A stretch of 23,544 nt of DNA, taken from positions 1 to 23,544 of IMG/VR virus record IMGVR_UViG_3300021168_000087; one strand, given 5' to 3'. Below, one piece after another: positions 1 to 6,681 of the stretch. The notes beneath the pieces are model-generated. The model was not told the origin of the DNA. It did no database searches and saw nothing but the letters and a program-made list of their open reading frames with translations. Positions within the stretch are counted from its first letter, which is position 1. The number at the start of each line of letters is the position of its first letter. A program made the position numbers and the translations under genes. This stretch comes from a virus.

Positions 1-210
1 AGCCAAGGCTTGTTCCTCCCCGTTTCGCTCGCGCCGCGCCGCGCGTCGCCCAGAAAATGATCTGTTAACTTAGGCATACGCCGCGGCCTCTGTCACGCGG
101 TGGTCACGCAATCGTCATCGACGCGCGAGCAAGCACTCGCGCATTCGGTTGTGTGCTGTTTTCATCCGTCGGCAATTGAGAGCGAGATACTCAATGTCGC
201 TTTTGGCGAA
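1..210. other. Non-coding left edge
   Basis: I find no convincing gene here. A direct repeat GTCACGC occurs at 92-98 and 103-109, one helical turn apart. An inverted repeat GCGCGAG/CTCGCGC (123-129 and 136-142) lies beyond the end of the leftward repressor gene, without a T-tract, and could be a weak transcript end. Confidence 0.4.
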
Positions 211-468
211 CTAAGCCTTTGACGCCCCGTCACGCCGCTTGATCGCCTCCTCCACACCCTCGGCCGTCACCTCAGGCCATGCGTGAAAAATCTCCATCAC
301 AATCTCAACCTCGCGCGGGATCGGCCGCTCACCCCGAAGCCAACGCCGCACCGTGACCGGCTCAACCTCAAAAAACCGAGCAATATCCTTGTGAAAAGCG
401 GTCAGCGACTGCTTTCGCCGCACACGCAAACAGTCATCAATCAGATAACTTAGCCGCTCTGGCGTCAT
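211..468 (-). CDS. Small HTH DNA-binding protein, candidate phage repressor
   Basis: The 85-residue product has a helix-turn-helix in its middle: residues around AFHKDIARFFEVEPVTVRRW fit helix, turn and recognition helix of a Cro/XRE-like domain. Size and position, alone on the minus strand facing a rightward early operon across a 284-nt control region, fit a temperate-phage repressor or Cro-type regulator; that role is inferred from layout. The ATG at 466-468 is the first that leaves the control region free. An upstream in-frame start would add 30 residues without domain character. The ribosome binding site is poor (G/C-rich, no clear AGGAGG). No dimerisation or peptidase domain is present, so it is not a LexA/CI-type self-cleaving repressor. 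Confidence 0.7.
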   Translation of the reverse strand: MTPERLSYLIDDCLRVRRKQSLTAFHKDIARFFEVEPVTVRRWLRGERPIPREVEIVMEIFHAWPEVTAEGVEEAIKRRDGASKA

Positions 469-752
469 GGCCCGGGGCCCCTTGTTTTTATTGGGTGGAC
501 ACCGTTCGCAACGAAAGCCCCCGATGCGCAACAAGAGCTTGCAATTGCCGGTTGCCAAAAATTAATTTTCGCCGGCCAAACGGCCCGGTTGTGGACATCT
601 TTCGCCTGGGTTCTCGCAAGCAGTTGATTCGAAAGCGCAAGCGAACGCTCTTTCGTCGATGCAAGTTTATCTTGCATCGTACAGTGTGTTTGCCGTAGCT
701 TGATCTTCCTGCGCCGCCGCCCATCGCGGAGCGGCCGGGAGGGCAAATTTCC
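469..752. promoter_or_regulatory. Divergent control region between repressor and early operon
   Basis: This 284-nt gap separates the leftward HTH gene from the rightward early operon and holds no credible gene. It contains a GCAATTGC palindrome (541-548), an AT-rich palindrome AAAATTAATTTT (558-569) that stands out in this GC-rich DNA, and a strong inverted repeat at 657-679 listed separately. A possible rightward -35 TTGCAT (673-678) overlaps the right arm of that repeat; the matching -10 (about 696-701) is weak. A GATTC (CcrM-type GANTC) site lies at 626-630. It is probably the lysis/lysogeny control region. Confidence 0.55.
657..679. promoter_or_regulatory. Inverted-repeat operator candidate, copy 1
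   Basis: A perfect 9-bp inverted repeat: CGATGCAAG, spacer TTTAT, CTTGCATCG. Its inner 7-bp arms and 5-nt spacing are repeated at 7290-7310 before the excisionase gene. A dimeric repressor binding site is the simplest reading. It lies about 75 nt before the first early gene and overlaps a possible -35 box. Confidence 0.6.
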
Positions 753-971
753 ATGACGAGCGACGCTCCCGACTTCAGCATCCTCGACATTCCGATGACG
801 CCGGAAACGCGCCGGCGCCTGCGCCGCGAGGCCGAGGCCTTCATCGAAAGCGAGCTCCTTGTGCCGGACCATTTCGCGGCCGCTCTCGCCATCATGTCCG
901 ACGAGGTCGTCGACGCCGTCGCCGTCGCGCTCCGCGTGACCGTCCTGACGACCATCGACCCGGAGGAGTGA
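753..971 (+). CDS. Small acidic phage protein, unknown function
   Basis: A 72-residue acidic protein, first gene of the rightward early operon. The start is well supported by GGGAGGG at 737-743, nine bases upstream of the ATG. The sequence is mostly predicted helix, with a basic stretch (TPETRRRLRREAEAF) followed by an acidic, alanine/valine-rich C-terminal helix. No cysteine pairs, membrane segment or recognisable domain. Its stop lies 5 nt before the next start, so the two are probably co-translated. Early-operon proteins of this size often modulate host factors, but nothing in the sequence shows what this one does. Confidence 0.65.
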   Translation: MTSDAPDFSILDIPMTPETRRRLRREAEAFIESELLVPDHFAAALAIMSDEVVDAVAVALRVTVLTTIDPEE

Positions 972-976
972 CCGGC

Positions 977-1534
977 ATGACCGCGACGCTGCACCGGCGG
1001 CCTGCACCGCAGACGCCGCGGCCACCGCGGCCGCCTGGGCCCGAACGGGTCACGACCGTCCGGTTTCCCGACCTCAAACCCGACGGCTGCCGGTGGGCCC
1101 TCTGTGGCCCGCCGTTCCGCTTCTGCAACGCCACGAACGACGGGAGGTCGCGCTATTGCGCGGCTCATCACGCGGCCGCCGCTCGCGGAGGTGGCCAAGG
1201 GAACAAAGCCATGAGCGACAAGACAGCCCTCGAGGAGTTTCTCGAAAAGCGCGACGCGGTGCTCCGCAATCCGACCGAGGAAGCGGCGAGAGAATGGCGG
1301 GACCTCAATGGTCCCGGGCCGCCGGACTTTCCCGACGTGCCGCTGGCGACGGTCCACAGGGCCAGGCTCCAGTGGCTCGACGCCACCGACGCCATGCTGG
1401 CCGAGAGCGTCGCGTGGCTACAAGCGCGCGGCTACGACACGACCGAGCGCATTAGGCCGCCGCTGACACCTGCCGAGCGTGACCGGCAGCGCGCGTTGCA
1501 GGGCAAACCGCCGCTCGCGGAAACGCCTCCCTGA
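977..1534 (+). CDS. Protein with GcrA-type Cys/His motif and helical C-terminus
   Basis: The 185-residue product starts with a Pro/Arg-rich tail, followed by a Cys/His cluster: Cys38-Arg-Trp, Phe-Cys50-Asn, Tyr-Cys61 and His64. This matches the C-terminal metal-binding-like motif (C-R-W ... F-C-G ... Y-C-x-x-H) of GcrA, the alphaproteobacterial cell-cycle regulator that binds sigma70 and GANTC-methylated promoters. The N-terminal HTH of GcrA is absent. A charged helical region follows (from about residue 78). The ATG at 977 is preferred because GGAGG (962-966) sits 10 nt upstream; a GTG at 968 is too close. An internal ATG at 1211 with AAGGGA upstream could make a separate 107-residue protein. 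Function is inferred from the motif alone. Confidence 0.65.
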   Translation: MTATLHRRPAPQTPRPPRPPGPERVTTVRFPDLKPDGCRWALCGPPFRFCNATNDGRSRYCAAHHAAAARGGGQGNKAMSDKTALEEFLEKRDAVLRNPTEEAAREWRDLNGPGPPDFPDVPLATVHRARLQWLDATDAMLAESVAWLQARGYDTTERIRPPLTPAERDRQRALQGKPPLAETPP

Positions 1535-1553
1535 ACGCTCACTGAAAAAGGAC

Positions 1554-1578
1554 GGGCTGGAGCCGCCCCCTCCAGCCC
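1554..1578 (+). other. Strong hairpin before the PEP-CTERM gene
   Basis: GGGCTGGAG (1554-1562) pairs perfectly with CTCCAGCCC (1570-1578) around a 7-nt C-rich loop. There is no T-tract, so it is not a standard intrinsic terminator. It could attenuate transcription, protect the mRNA end or set apart expression of the following gene. Confidence 0.55.
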
Positions 1579-1614
1579 TCCTAAGCCCATGGGGCCATCG
1601 AAGGAACGAAAGCT

Positions 1615-2343
1615 ATGCGATCCACCATTGTCTCAATATCCGCCGCGGCTCTCATCATCGCGGCCGGCCTGACGCCCGCGCACGCGCGCCTGCAACTCTC
1701 GATCTCGGCCAACGGCTCAACGTTCACCTGCTTCGACGGTCAATTGTCGTGCGACGTGAGCGGCGGGGCAAACAATTTGCTGACGATCGACCAAACGATC
1801 GGCGGTGCGTTCGCGCAGATCACGCTCGCCACCTCGAGCTTCGGCGCGGTCAACGAGCTCACCCTGTCGAGCGCAAACATCATCAACGAGAGCGGCGCGC
1901 CGATCGACATCAAGCTCCTGGCGAGCGACACCGGTTTCGTCCCGCCGGTGAGTTTCATCAAAAACAGCGCGTCGCTGACCTTCAACGACGCCGTCGGCTC
2001 ACCGGCCTCGACCGAGCAATTCTGGGCCGACGCGGCGGGCGCCCAAGGGGCGAACCCCAACAATACCCCTGGTGCCTTGCTGGCCACGGTGACAGGCACG
2101 CCGCTCACCAACCCCGACAGCTTCAGCGGCAGCCTGACCAAGCCGTTCGACGCGCTCGCGCCGTTCAGCATGACCGAAGGCGCTTCGCTTAATTTGATCA
2201 CCGGCGGCAGCGTGACGGGCTTTTCCCAAAACATGCAGTCGGGCGTCGTGCCGGAGCCCTCGACCTGGGCGCTGATGCTGATCGGCTTCGCGGCGCTCGT
2301 CGGCCTCGCCGCTCGCCGCCGCAGCACGGCCACGGCGGCATGA
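1615..2343 (+). CDS. PEP-CTERM exported protein carried in phage early operon
   Basis: The 242-residue protein has a Sec signal peptide (hydrophobic core residues 4-19, cleavage likely after AHA at 22-24), a beta-rich Ser/Thr/Asn-rich body with two cysteines (39 and 46) that may form a disulfide, and a C-terminal PEP-CTERM sorting signal: V-P-E-P at 212-215, Trp218, a membrane segment to about 232 and Arg234-236. Known biology of this tag: the protein is exported, then cut and sorted by a host exosortase, often in strains that make exopolysaccharide. No exosortase is seen in the window. AAGGA lies 8 nt before the ATG. The stop overlaps the next phage gene start (ATGA), so it is translationally joined to the early operon. 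Likely lysogenic or early cargo acting on the cell surface; the exact role is unknown. Confidence 0.85.
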   Translation: MRSTIVSISAAALIIAAGLTPAHARLQLSISANGSTFTCFDGQLSCDVSGGANNLLTIDQTIGGAFAQITLATSSFGAVNELTLSSANIINESGAPIDIKLLASDTGFVPPVSFIKNSASLTFNDAVGSPASTEQFWADAAGAQGANPNNTPGALLATVTGTPLTNPDSFSGSLTKPFDALAPFSMTEGASLNLITGGSVTGFSQNMQSGVVPEPSTWALMLIGFAALVGLAARRRSTATAA

Positions 2344-2645
2344 ACGCGCCGACGATGGCGTGGCGCGAGAAGGTCGACTGGCGCGATGTGCCGGAGCGGA
2401 TGCGCGCCGGCATCGTCCGCTATGTCGAGCGCGGGATACCGCCCGGGCATTTCCTCCAGGCGCTGTTTAAGAACGACCTGATGGAGGCGATGGGTCGCGC
2501 CGACGATGAGAACGCCCACATCGTCCCGAGCTACGCGCGCCTCTTGGTCAACAGCCTGCCGCGCGGCTGTTGGGGAAGCGAAGAGAACTACGACGCCTGG
2601 GTCAAGCGCGGCGGCCTCGTTGGCATAGGGGACGAGGCCGCATGA
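2340..2645 (+). CDS. Conserved phage hypothetical protein
   Basis: The 101-residue product has a pattern I recognise, from memory, in small proteins of proteobacterial phages: an R-Y-V-E-R-G-I-P-P-G-H-F-L-Q-A segment, then N-D-L-M-E-A, R-A-D and, near the end, W-G-S-E-E-N-Y-x-A-W. No biochemical role is known to me. It overlaps the PEP-CTERM stop by 4 nt (ATGA) and overlaps the exonuclease start by 4 nt, so three genes are read as one coupled unit. The family membership supports a phage origin for this operon; the function stays unassigned. Confidence 0.8.
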   Translation: MNAPTMAWREKVDWRDVPERMRAGIVRYVERGIPPGHFLQALFKNDLMEAMGRADDENAHIVPSYARLLVNSLPRGCWGSEENYDAWVKRGGLVGIGDEAA

Positions 2646-3589
2646 ACGAGATCGCAAGATTCGCGATCACCGATCGTGCGTCGTGGCTGGCGAGGCGGGA
2701 ACAGGACGTGACCGCCTCGGTCGCCGCCGCGCTCTTCGGTCCCGAGGTCCACCCGTACATGACGCCCTATGGGCTGTGGTGCCTCAAGCGCGGACTGCTC
2801 ACGGAAGATTCCGGCGAGACGTCGGCGATGCGACGCGGACGGCTTCTTGAGCCGATCGCGTTGCAGCTGCTGCAGGAAGAAAAGCCCGAGTGGATCATCC
2901 AGCCGCACCGTTTCTACTACCGCGACGGCGAGCAGCGGCTCGGCGCGACGCCTGACGCGCTCGCGTCGCGTCCCGACGTCGAAGGGACCGGCGTCGTCCA
3001 GATCAAGACGGTCGGCCACTTCGCGTTTAAGAAAGGCTGGCGGGGCGAGGACGGCGAGGTCGAGGTCCCGCTGTGGATTGCGGTCCAGGCAAGCGTCGAG
3101 GCGGCGCTGACCGGCGCCAAGTGGGCGGCGATCGCCGCCATGGCGCTCGGCGACGGCGGCCTCGAGATGCACGTCGCGGACGTGCCGCTTCGGCCGGGGC
3201 TGATCGTCCGGCTGCGCGTGTTGGTCGCCGATTTCTGGCGGCGGGTGGTGGACAACGATCCTTACCCGCCTGACTACGGAAAAGACGCAGCGACCCTGGC
3301 GCGGGTCTACGCCGACGACGACGGCGGTGAGGTTGATCTGACCGGCAACGAGCGCGCGCTCGAGCTAGTCGAGGAGCGCCAGCGGCTTAAGACGATCGAG
3401 AGCGCCGGCGACGCCGCCGGCAAGGAGCGCAAGCCTCTCGACACGGAACTGGTTCATCTGCTCGGCAACGCCGCGCGGGGAACGCTCGGGGACGGCCGGG
3501 TGATCACAGCGAAGACCGTCAAGCGGGCCGAGTACGTGGTCAAGGCGACTTCGTACCGCGCCATCAAAGTGAAGGAGTTCAAAGCATGA
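2642..3589 (+). CDS. YqaJ-family phage recombination exonuclease
   Basis: A 315-residue PD-(D/E)XK nuclease of the YqaJ/lambda-exonuclease type, expected to resect double-strand ends for RecT annealing. Visible motifs: R-R-G-R-L-L-E70 (helical acidic motif), G-A-T-P-D105 and Q120-I-K122, with Q149 in the following helix. The family usually has Glu in place of Q120; I believe a Q-x-K variant also occurs among phage relatives. The C-terminal third has a charged helix (about 240-265), possibly for partner contact. The ATG at 2642 overlaps the previous stop (ATGA). RecT is encoded 1.3 kb downstream, with a small protein, a terminator and a DNA-binding protein between them. Confidence 0.9.
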   Translation: MNEIARFAITDRASWLARREQDVTASVAAALFGPEVHPYMTPYGLWCLKRGLLTEDSGETSAMRRGRLLEPIALQLLQEEKPEWIIQPHRFYYRDGEQRLGATPDALASRPDVEGTGVVQIKTVGHFAFKKGWRGEDGEVEVPLWIAVQASVEAALTGAKWAAIAAMALGDGGLEMHVADVPLRPGLIVRLRVLVADFWRRVVDNDPYPPDYGKDAATLARVYADDDGGEVDLTGNERALELVEERQRLKTIESAGDAAGKERKPLDTELVHLLGNAARGTLGDGRVITAKTVKRAEYVVKATSYRAIKVKEFKA

Positions 3590-3912
3590 CGCTGCCGGCT
3601 ATTTTTCCCATCGTCACCAAGAAAAAGTCCTCAATCCTGGAGGAGGTCCAAGTTCTTGTCCGCGAGCACTGGGGCGACGAGAAGCTGCGCGAATATCTTG
3701 AAGCCGTGAAGAACACAAACGCCGTCACCGGGAGCGTCATAGGGGACAAGATTTTCGCCGCCGCCTTGATCAAGGAGAAGGCGAAGAAGTCGGGGTTCAG
3801 CGCGGTCGCCAGCGCGAAGGAGGCCGCTATCGCCCGTTCCATGCAGGTTGTTCTGCGCCGTGTGCAGTTGAGCCATACGCAGCGGTTAAGTGCGGTGAAG
3901 CTGGCGGCGTAA
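3586..3912 (+). CDS. Small basic protein, unknown function
   Basis: The 108-residue basic protein starts inside the exonuclease stop (ATGA overlap) and is the last gene before a strong terminator. Predicted mainly helical: a Glu/Lys-rich helix (about 16-45), then an alanine/lysine-rich segment and an Arg-rich C-terminal helix. No cysteine, membrane segment or known motif is visible. It could bind DNA or partner the exonuclease, but I see no direct evidence. Confidence 0.7.
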   Translation: MTLPAIFPIVTKKKSSILEEVQVLVREHWGDEKLREYLEAVKNTNAVTGSVIGDKIFAAALIKEKAKKSGFSAVASAKEAAIARSMQVVLRRVQLSHTQRLSAVKLAA

Positions 3913-3923
3913 CGCAAGGAAGG

Positions 3924-3951
3924 GGCCGGATGAATGGCATCCGGCCTTTTT
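3924..3951 (+). terminator. Intrinsic terminator inside the early region
   Basis: A perfect 9-bp stem, GGCCGGATG (3924-3932) with CATCCGGCC (3938-3946), a 5-nt loop and five Ts (3947-3951): a textbook rho-independent terminator. Only 28 nt separate it from the next ATG, leaving little room for a new promoter, so downstream genes probably depend on read-through or antitermination. Confidence 0.9.
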
Positions 3952-3979
3952 ACATCAATAAACGAGAGAGATCTTCGAT

Positions 3980-4843
3980 ATGAGCACGGACGACAATATC
4001 GTCAAGCTGCCCGATCGGCTGGAACGGCGGGCGCAGAAGATCGATGCCGCGATCACGCGGCGCGGCAAAGCCGATGCTGATTGGCGGGAAGCGACGCTCG
4101 AGCTGGCGGTCGAACTTGCCGGGGCGCGTGCTGATCACGGCAAGAACGATAGCAGCTTTGGCAAATGGCTCGATGGTCGCTTCGGCGACAACGTTCTGCC
4201 CCCAAAGGAGCGCTCCATCCTGATAAGGTGGGGCAATGACCCTGATCAGACCCGCATCATACTGGAAAAGACAGAGAGCCGGTCAATACAAGGGATCGAC
4301 CTGACCTTTGTTAGCTCTAACAAAGGCCCCCCTGCGAAACCCGCTCCCAAGCGGGAAATGGCACAGACCTATGCCCTAGCTGTCGAAGCCACGAGCGGCA
4401 AGCTGCCGACAGCACCGCAGATCGCCCGCGATGTATCCGTCTCGCCCTGCACGGCCACCAACGTCTTGCGCGACATCAGAAGCCGCCGTTCCGAAGCCGA
4501 TGGTCCAGTGGTCTTCACGAAGGCGCAGGAAGCTCACGTCAACGCCGCTATCACCCGTCGCACGCGAGAGCTGGAAGACAGTTTCAGCGAGCGCATCCGC
4601 AAGGCCGCGCAGGAACTCTATGACAAGAATTTTCCAGACTTTCAGGAGGAACTGAACAGAGCGCACCGGACGGAAAAATACTACCGCAAGCTGATCGACA
4701 TGCACCAGCCGATCCTAACCGACGCGGAATTCCTGCTCATTCTGGCATGCCTGCATCCAGACAATTCGGCCTCCAACGAGAGGCGCGAGACTGCCTTCAG
4801 GACGTTTAACGCCGTGAAGTTTCGCCTGACGGGGAAAGCATAA
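3980..4843 (+). CDS. DNA-binding protein with central HTH, possible replication or regulatory factor
   Basis: The 287-residue protein has three parts. Residues 30-85 form a helical domain (E-L-A-V-E-L-A-G-A-R ... F-G-K-W-L) resembling DUF3102-like phage/plasmid proteins. A Pro/Lys-rich linker (112-125) leads to a helix-turn-helix at about 141-170 (P-T-A-P-Q-I-A-R-D-V ... N-V-L-R-D-I). A long helix (190-235) precedes a conserved-looking C-terminus with L-A-C-L-H-P-D at about 255-261. A 22-bp palindrome lies in the DNA of the linker (4305-4326). Layout and domain order would suit an initiator, partition or early regulatory protein; this is inference. A GAGAGA purine stretch precedes the ATG. 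Confidence 0.7.
   Translation: MSTDDNIVKLPDRLERRAQKIDAAITRRGKADADWREATLELAVELAGARADHGKNDSSFGKWLDGRFGDNVLPPKERSILIRWGNDPDQTRIILEKTESRSIQGIDLTFVSSNKGPPAKPAPKREMAQTYALAVEATSGKLPTAPQIARDVSVSPCTATNVLRDIRSRRSEADGPVVFTKAQEAHVNAAITRRTRELEDSFSERIRKAAQELYDKNFPDFQEELNRAHRTEKYYRKLIDMHQPILTDAEFLLILACLHPDNSASNERRETAFRTFNAVKFRLTGKA
4305..4326. repeat. Palindrome inside the HTH-protein gene
   Basis: CCTTTGTTAG (4305-4314) and its exact complement CTAACAAAGG (4317-4326) are separated by two bases. It lies in codons 109-116, in the linker between the N-terminal domain and the HTH of the encoded protein. It could be a binding site for that protein, an origin-type element as in lambda O, or an mRNA hairpin. Confidence 0.6.
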
Positions 4844-4865
4844 TCAAGGTGACAGGAGGAGCGTC

Positions 4866-6125
4866 ATGAATTCGGACGTTGCAATCAGGGAACCGACGAT
4901 CGCCGCCGAACTCGGCCAGCGCCAGCCACAGTTCAAAGCCGCGCTGCCTGGACATATTCGGGTCGAGCAGTTCGTCCGCGTCGTCCTGACAGCGGTCCAG
5001 ACCAATCCGAAACTGGCGACCGCGGACCGCCAGAGCTTGTGGACCTCGTGCATGAAGGCGGCGCAGGACGGCCTTCTGCCTGACGGCAGGGAAGGGGCGC
5101 TTGTCATCTATTCGACGAGAGTCGGCAAAGAGTGGATCGACAAGGTCGTCTGGATGCCGATGATCGCAGGCCTTCGAAAGAAGGTGAGGAACAGCGACAC
5201 CATCTCGACTTGGGATGTGCACGCCGTCCACTTGAAGGACAAATTCGATTACGAGGAGGGCGACGATCCCTACATCAAGCACAAGCCTTACATGCCGAGG
5301 CCGCTCGAACGATCGGGCGCGGAGAGCGACGAGCAATATGCCGCGCGGCTGCGCGCGCACATCGACCCCGGCCCGCTGACTTTCGCCTATTCGATCGCGG
5401 TCCTGAAGACCGGCGAGAAGAGCCGCGACGTGATGAGCCGGTTCGAGATCGACTGTGTGCGCGACGCCTACTCCAGGCCCGACAGGGACGGCAACTTCTC
5501 GGCGATGTGGGTCAAGAGCTACGACGAGGCGGCGAAAAAGACGGTGGCGCGTCGGCACTCCAAAGTGCTGCCGATGTCGACCGATCTCGATGATCTCCTC
5601 CACCGCGACGATGAACTCTATGATCTGAAGGGGGCCAGTGATAAGGTCCTGGCCGGCCCCCGCCCCAAGTCGTTGATCGCCCGCCTCGACGCGCTGGCCG
5701 GGGTCGAGGACATTCCACACGACCCGGAGACGGGCGAAATCAGAGATCAGATTTCGGGGGACTCCCCTCCCGAAACGACGGCAGACGAGAGCGTCGCTGC
5801 CGGCGCGCGTGACGCAGGGCAAGGGCGTCCTCTCCCGCCGGCCTCGGGTGATCAGGCTGGCCGCCCTGCGTCCGCTGCGCCGCCCCGGTCGGCGCCGCCG
5901 CCGCCCGACGACAGCCTGCCCGATGACAATGCGGCGCTCGATCGCGGCGCGCTGCTCCAGGATCTCATGCAGACCGGCGAAAGGATCGCGCGCGAGAAGG
6001 GTGCAGCCGCGCTCGATCGCTGGCTCGACGACGATCTCAACGGCGACGAACTGGCGGTCTTGACCGCTGGCCACACCCGCCGGCTGAAGCAGATCGCCGC
6101 CGAAACCATGAAAGCGCGCGCGTGA
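4866..6125 (+). CDS. recT: RecT-family single-strand annealing protein
   Basis: The 419-residue protein carries RecT homology in about residues 15-260: Q-F-K-A-A-L-P at the start, then D-R-Q-S-L-W-T-S-C-M-K-A-A-Q-D-G-L-L-P-D, the invariant-looking M-P-M-I-A-G-L-R-K-K block (about residues 97-106), and V-K-S-Y-D-E-A-A-K-K-T. It should anneal complementary single strands made by the YqaJ-type nuclease, supporting phage recombination or replication. The C-terminus is extended: an acidic, Pro/Ala-rich, probably disordered stretch (about 285-355) and a final helical tail. That tail might recruit host SSB or another partner. AGGAGG sits 6 nt before the ATG. Confidence 0.93.
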   Translation: MNSDVAIREPTIAAELGQRQPQFKAALPGHIRVEQFVRVVLTAVQTNPKLATADRQSLWTSCMKAAQDGLLPDGREGALVIYSTRVGKEWIDKVVWMPMIAGLRKKVRNSDTISTWDVHAVHLKDKFDYEEGDDPYIKHKPYMPRPLERSGAESDEQYAARLRAHIDPGPLTFAYSIAVLKTGEKSRDVMSRFEIDCVRDAYSRPDRDGNFSAMWVKSYDEAAKKTVARRHSKVLPMSTDLDDLLHRDDELYDLKGASDKVLAGPRPKSLIARLDALAGVEDIPHDPETGEIRDQISGDSPPETTADESVAAGARDAGQGRPLPPASGDQAGRPASAAPPRSAPPPPDDSLPDDNAALDRGALLQDLMQTGERIAREKGAAALDRWLDDDLNGDELAVLTAGHTRRLKQIAAETMKARA

Positions 6126-6131
6126 CGCTCG

Positions 6132-6368
6132 ATGCTCAAGATCCAATCCTGGCAATCGATGAACGGTCCGACCTACGTCGTAGTCGAGCACCACTGCATC
6201 CTCTCGTTTCATAAAACGCGGGAAGAAGCCGAAGCCGCCATGGCGCAGATCGAACGGGCGCGGACGGAGCGGGCCATCGCTCTCGCGGGCCGCCGGGACG
6301 AGGCGCAGCTCCAACAGCCGGCGCCCCCACCGCGGCCGGAGCCAAGTCGTCCATTCAAGAAGCCATGA
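6132..6368 (+). CDS. Small phage protein, unknown function
   Basis: The 78-residue product starts 6 nt after recT. The first 30 residues look like a short beta-strand unit (T-Y-V-V-V-E-H-H-C-I-L-S-F), followed by an alanine/glutamate helix and a Pro-rich tail. No recognised family. The ATG at 6132 is used because of its closeness to recT; a second ATG at 6159 is possible. The ribosome binding site is weak for both. Confidence 0.55.
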   Translation: MLKIQSWQSMNGPTYVVVEHHCILSFHKTREEAEAAMAQIERARTERAIALAGRRDEAQLQQPAPPPRPEPSRPFKKP

Positions 6369-6381
6369 GGGGAAATGAAAA

Positions 6382-6585
6382 TTGACTGCGCCGATCAGCA
6401 CGCTCGACAAGTTGAAGTGCGCGCAGCGCGAACTGGCCTTGAGAAAAAGCGTCTACCAGAAGCGGGTGACGGGCGGCCTCATGAGCCAGGCCAAGGTCGA
6501 TCATGAGATCGCGGCGATGGCGGCGATCGTTGAGGACTATGCCCGCCTGGTCGCCGAAGAGACGGAGAAAGAGCGGCTGCTATGA
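6382..6585 (+). CDS. Small helical phage protein, TTG start
   Basis: The 67-residue protein starts at TTG (6382-6384), with GAGGGG about 9 nt upstream. It resembles small early proteins of Rhizobiales phages: R-E-L-A-L-R-K-S-V-Y, then G-L-M-S-Q-A-K-V-D-H-E-I-A-A-M and a Glu-rich end with E-R-L-L. The family pattern supports this frame and the rare start over a nearby ATG at 6375, which opens a 43-residue frame without domain character. The stop overlaps the next start (ATGA). Function unknown. Confidence 0.75.
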   Translation: MTAPISTLDKLKCAQRELALRKSVYQKRVTGGLMSQAKVDHEIAAMAAIVEDYARLVAEETEKERLL

Positions 6586-6680
6586 CCTGCGCACGCTGCG
6601 GAAGGATGGCCAAGGAAAGCGCGCTTTGCCGATCGTGCGCGACGACGTTGGCCAACAAGAAGCGCAAAGAGGTCGAGTGA
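6582..6680 (+). CDS. 32-residue zinc-ribbon microprotein
   Basis: A very small gene overlapping the previous stop (ATGA). The 32-residue product has two Cys-x-x-Cys pairs (Cys3/Cys6 and Cys16/Cys19), followed by a basic tail rich in Lys, typical of a minimal zinc ribbon. The coupled start, correct metal-ligand spacing and lack of any other gene in the slot support it as real. A nucleic-acid or protein-contact role is likely but not shown. Confidence 0.6.
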   Translation: MTCARCGRMAKESALCRSCATTLANKKRKEVE

Positions 6681-6681
6681 C

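Noticed and set aside
495-698. Rightward 67-codon frame in the control region
   Set aside because: Begins at GTG without a binding site, runs over the inverted-repeat operator and has unnatural Cys/Arg-rich composition.
488-1357. Leftward frames over the early control region and GcrA-motif gene
   Set aside because: They overlap well-supported rightward genes and the operator region and have Arg-rich shadow composition.
4806-6410. Long leftward open frame (534 codons) opposite recT
   Set aside because: Shadow of the recT codons; composition is Arg-rich and no family is visible, while RecT motifs on the plus strand are plain.
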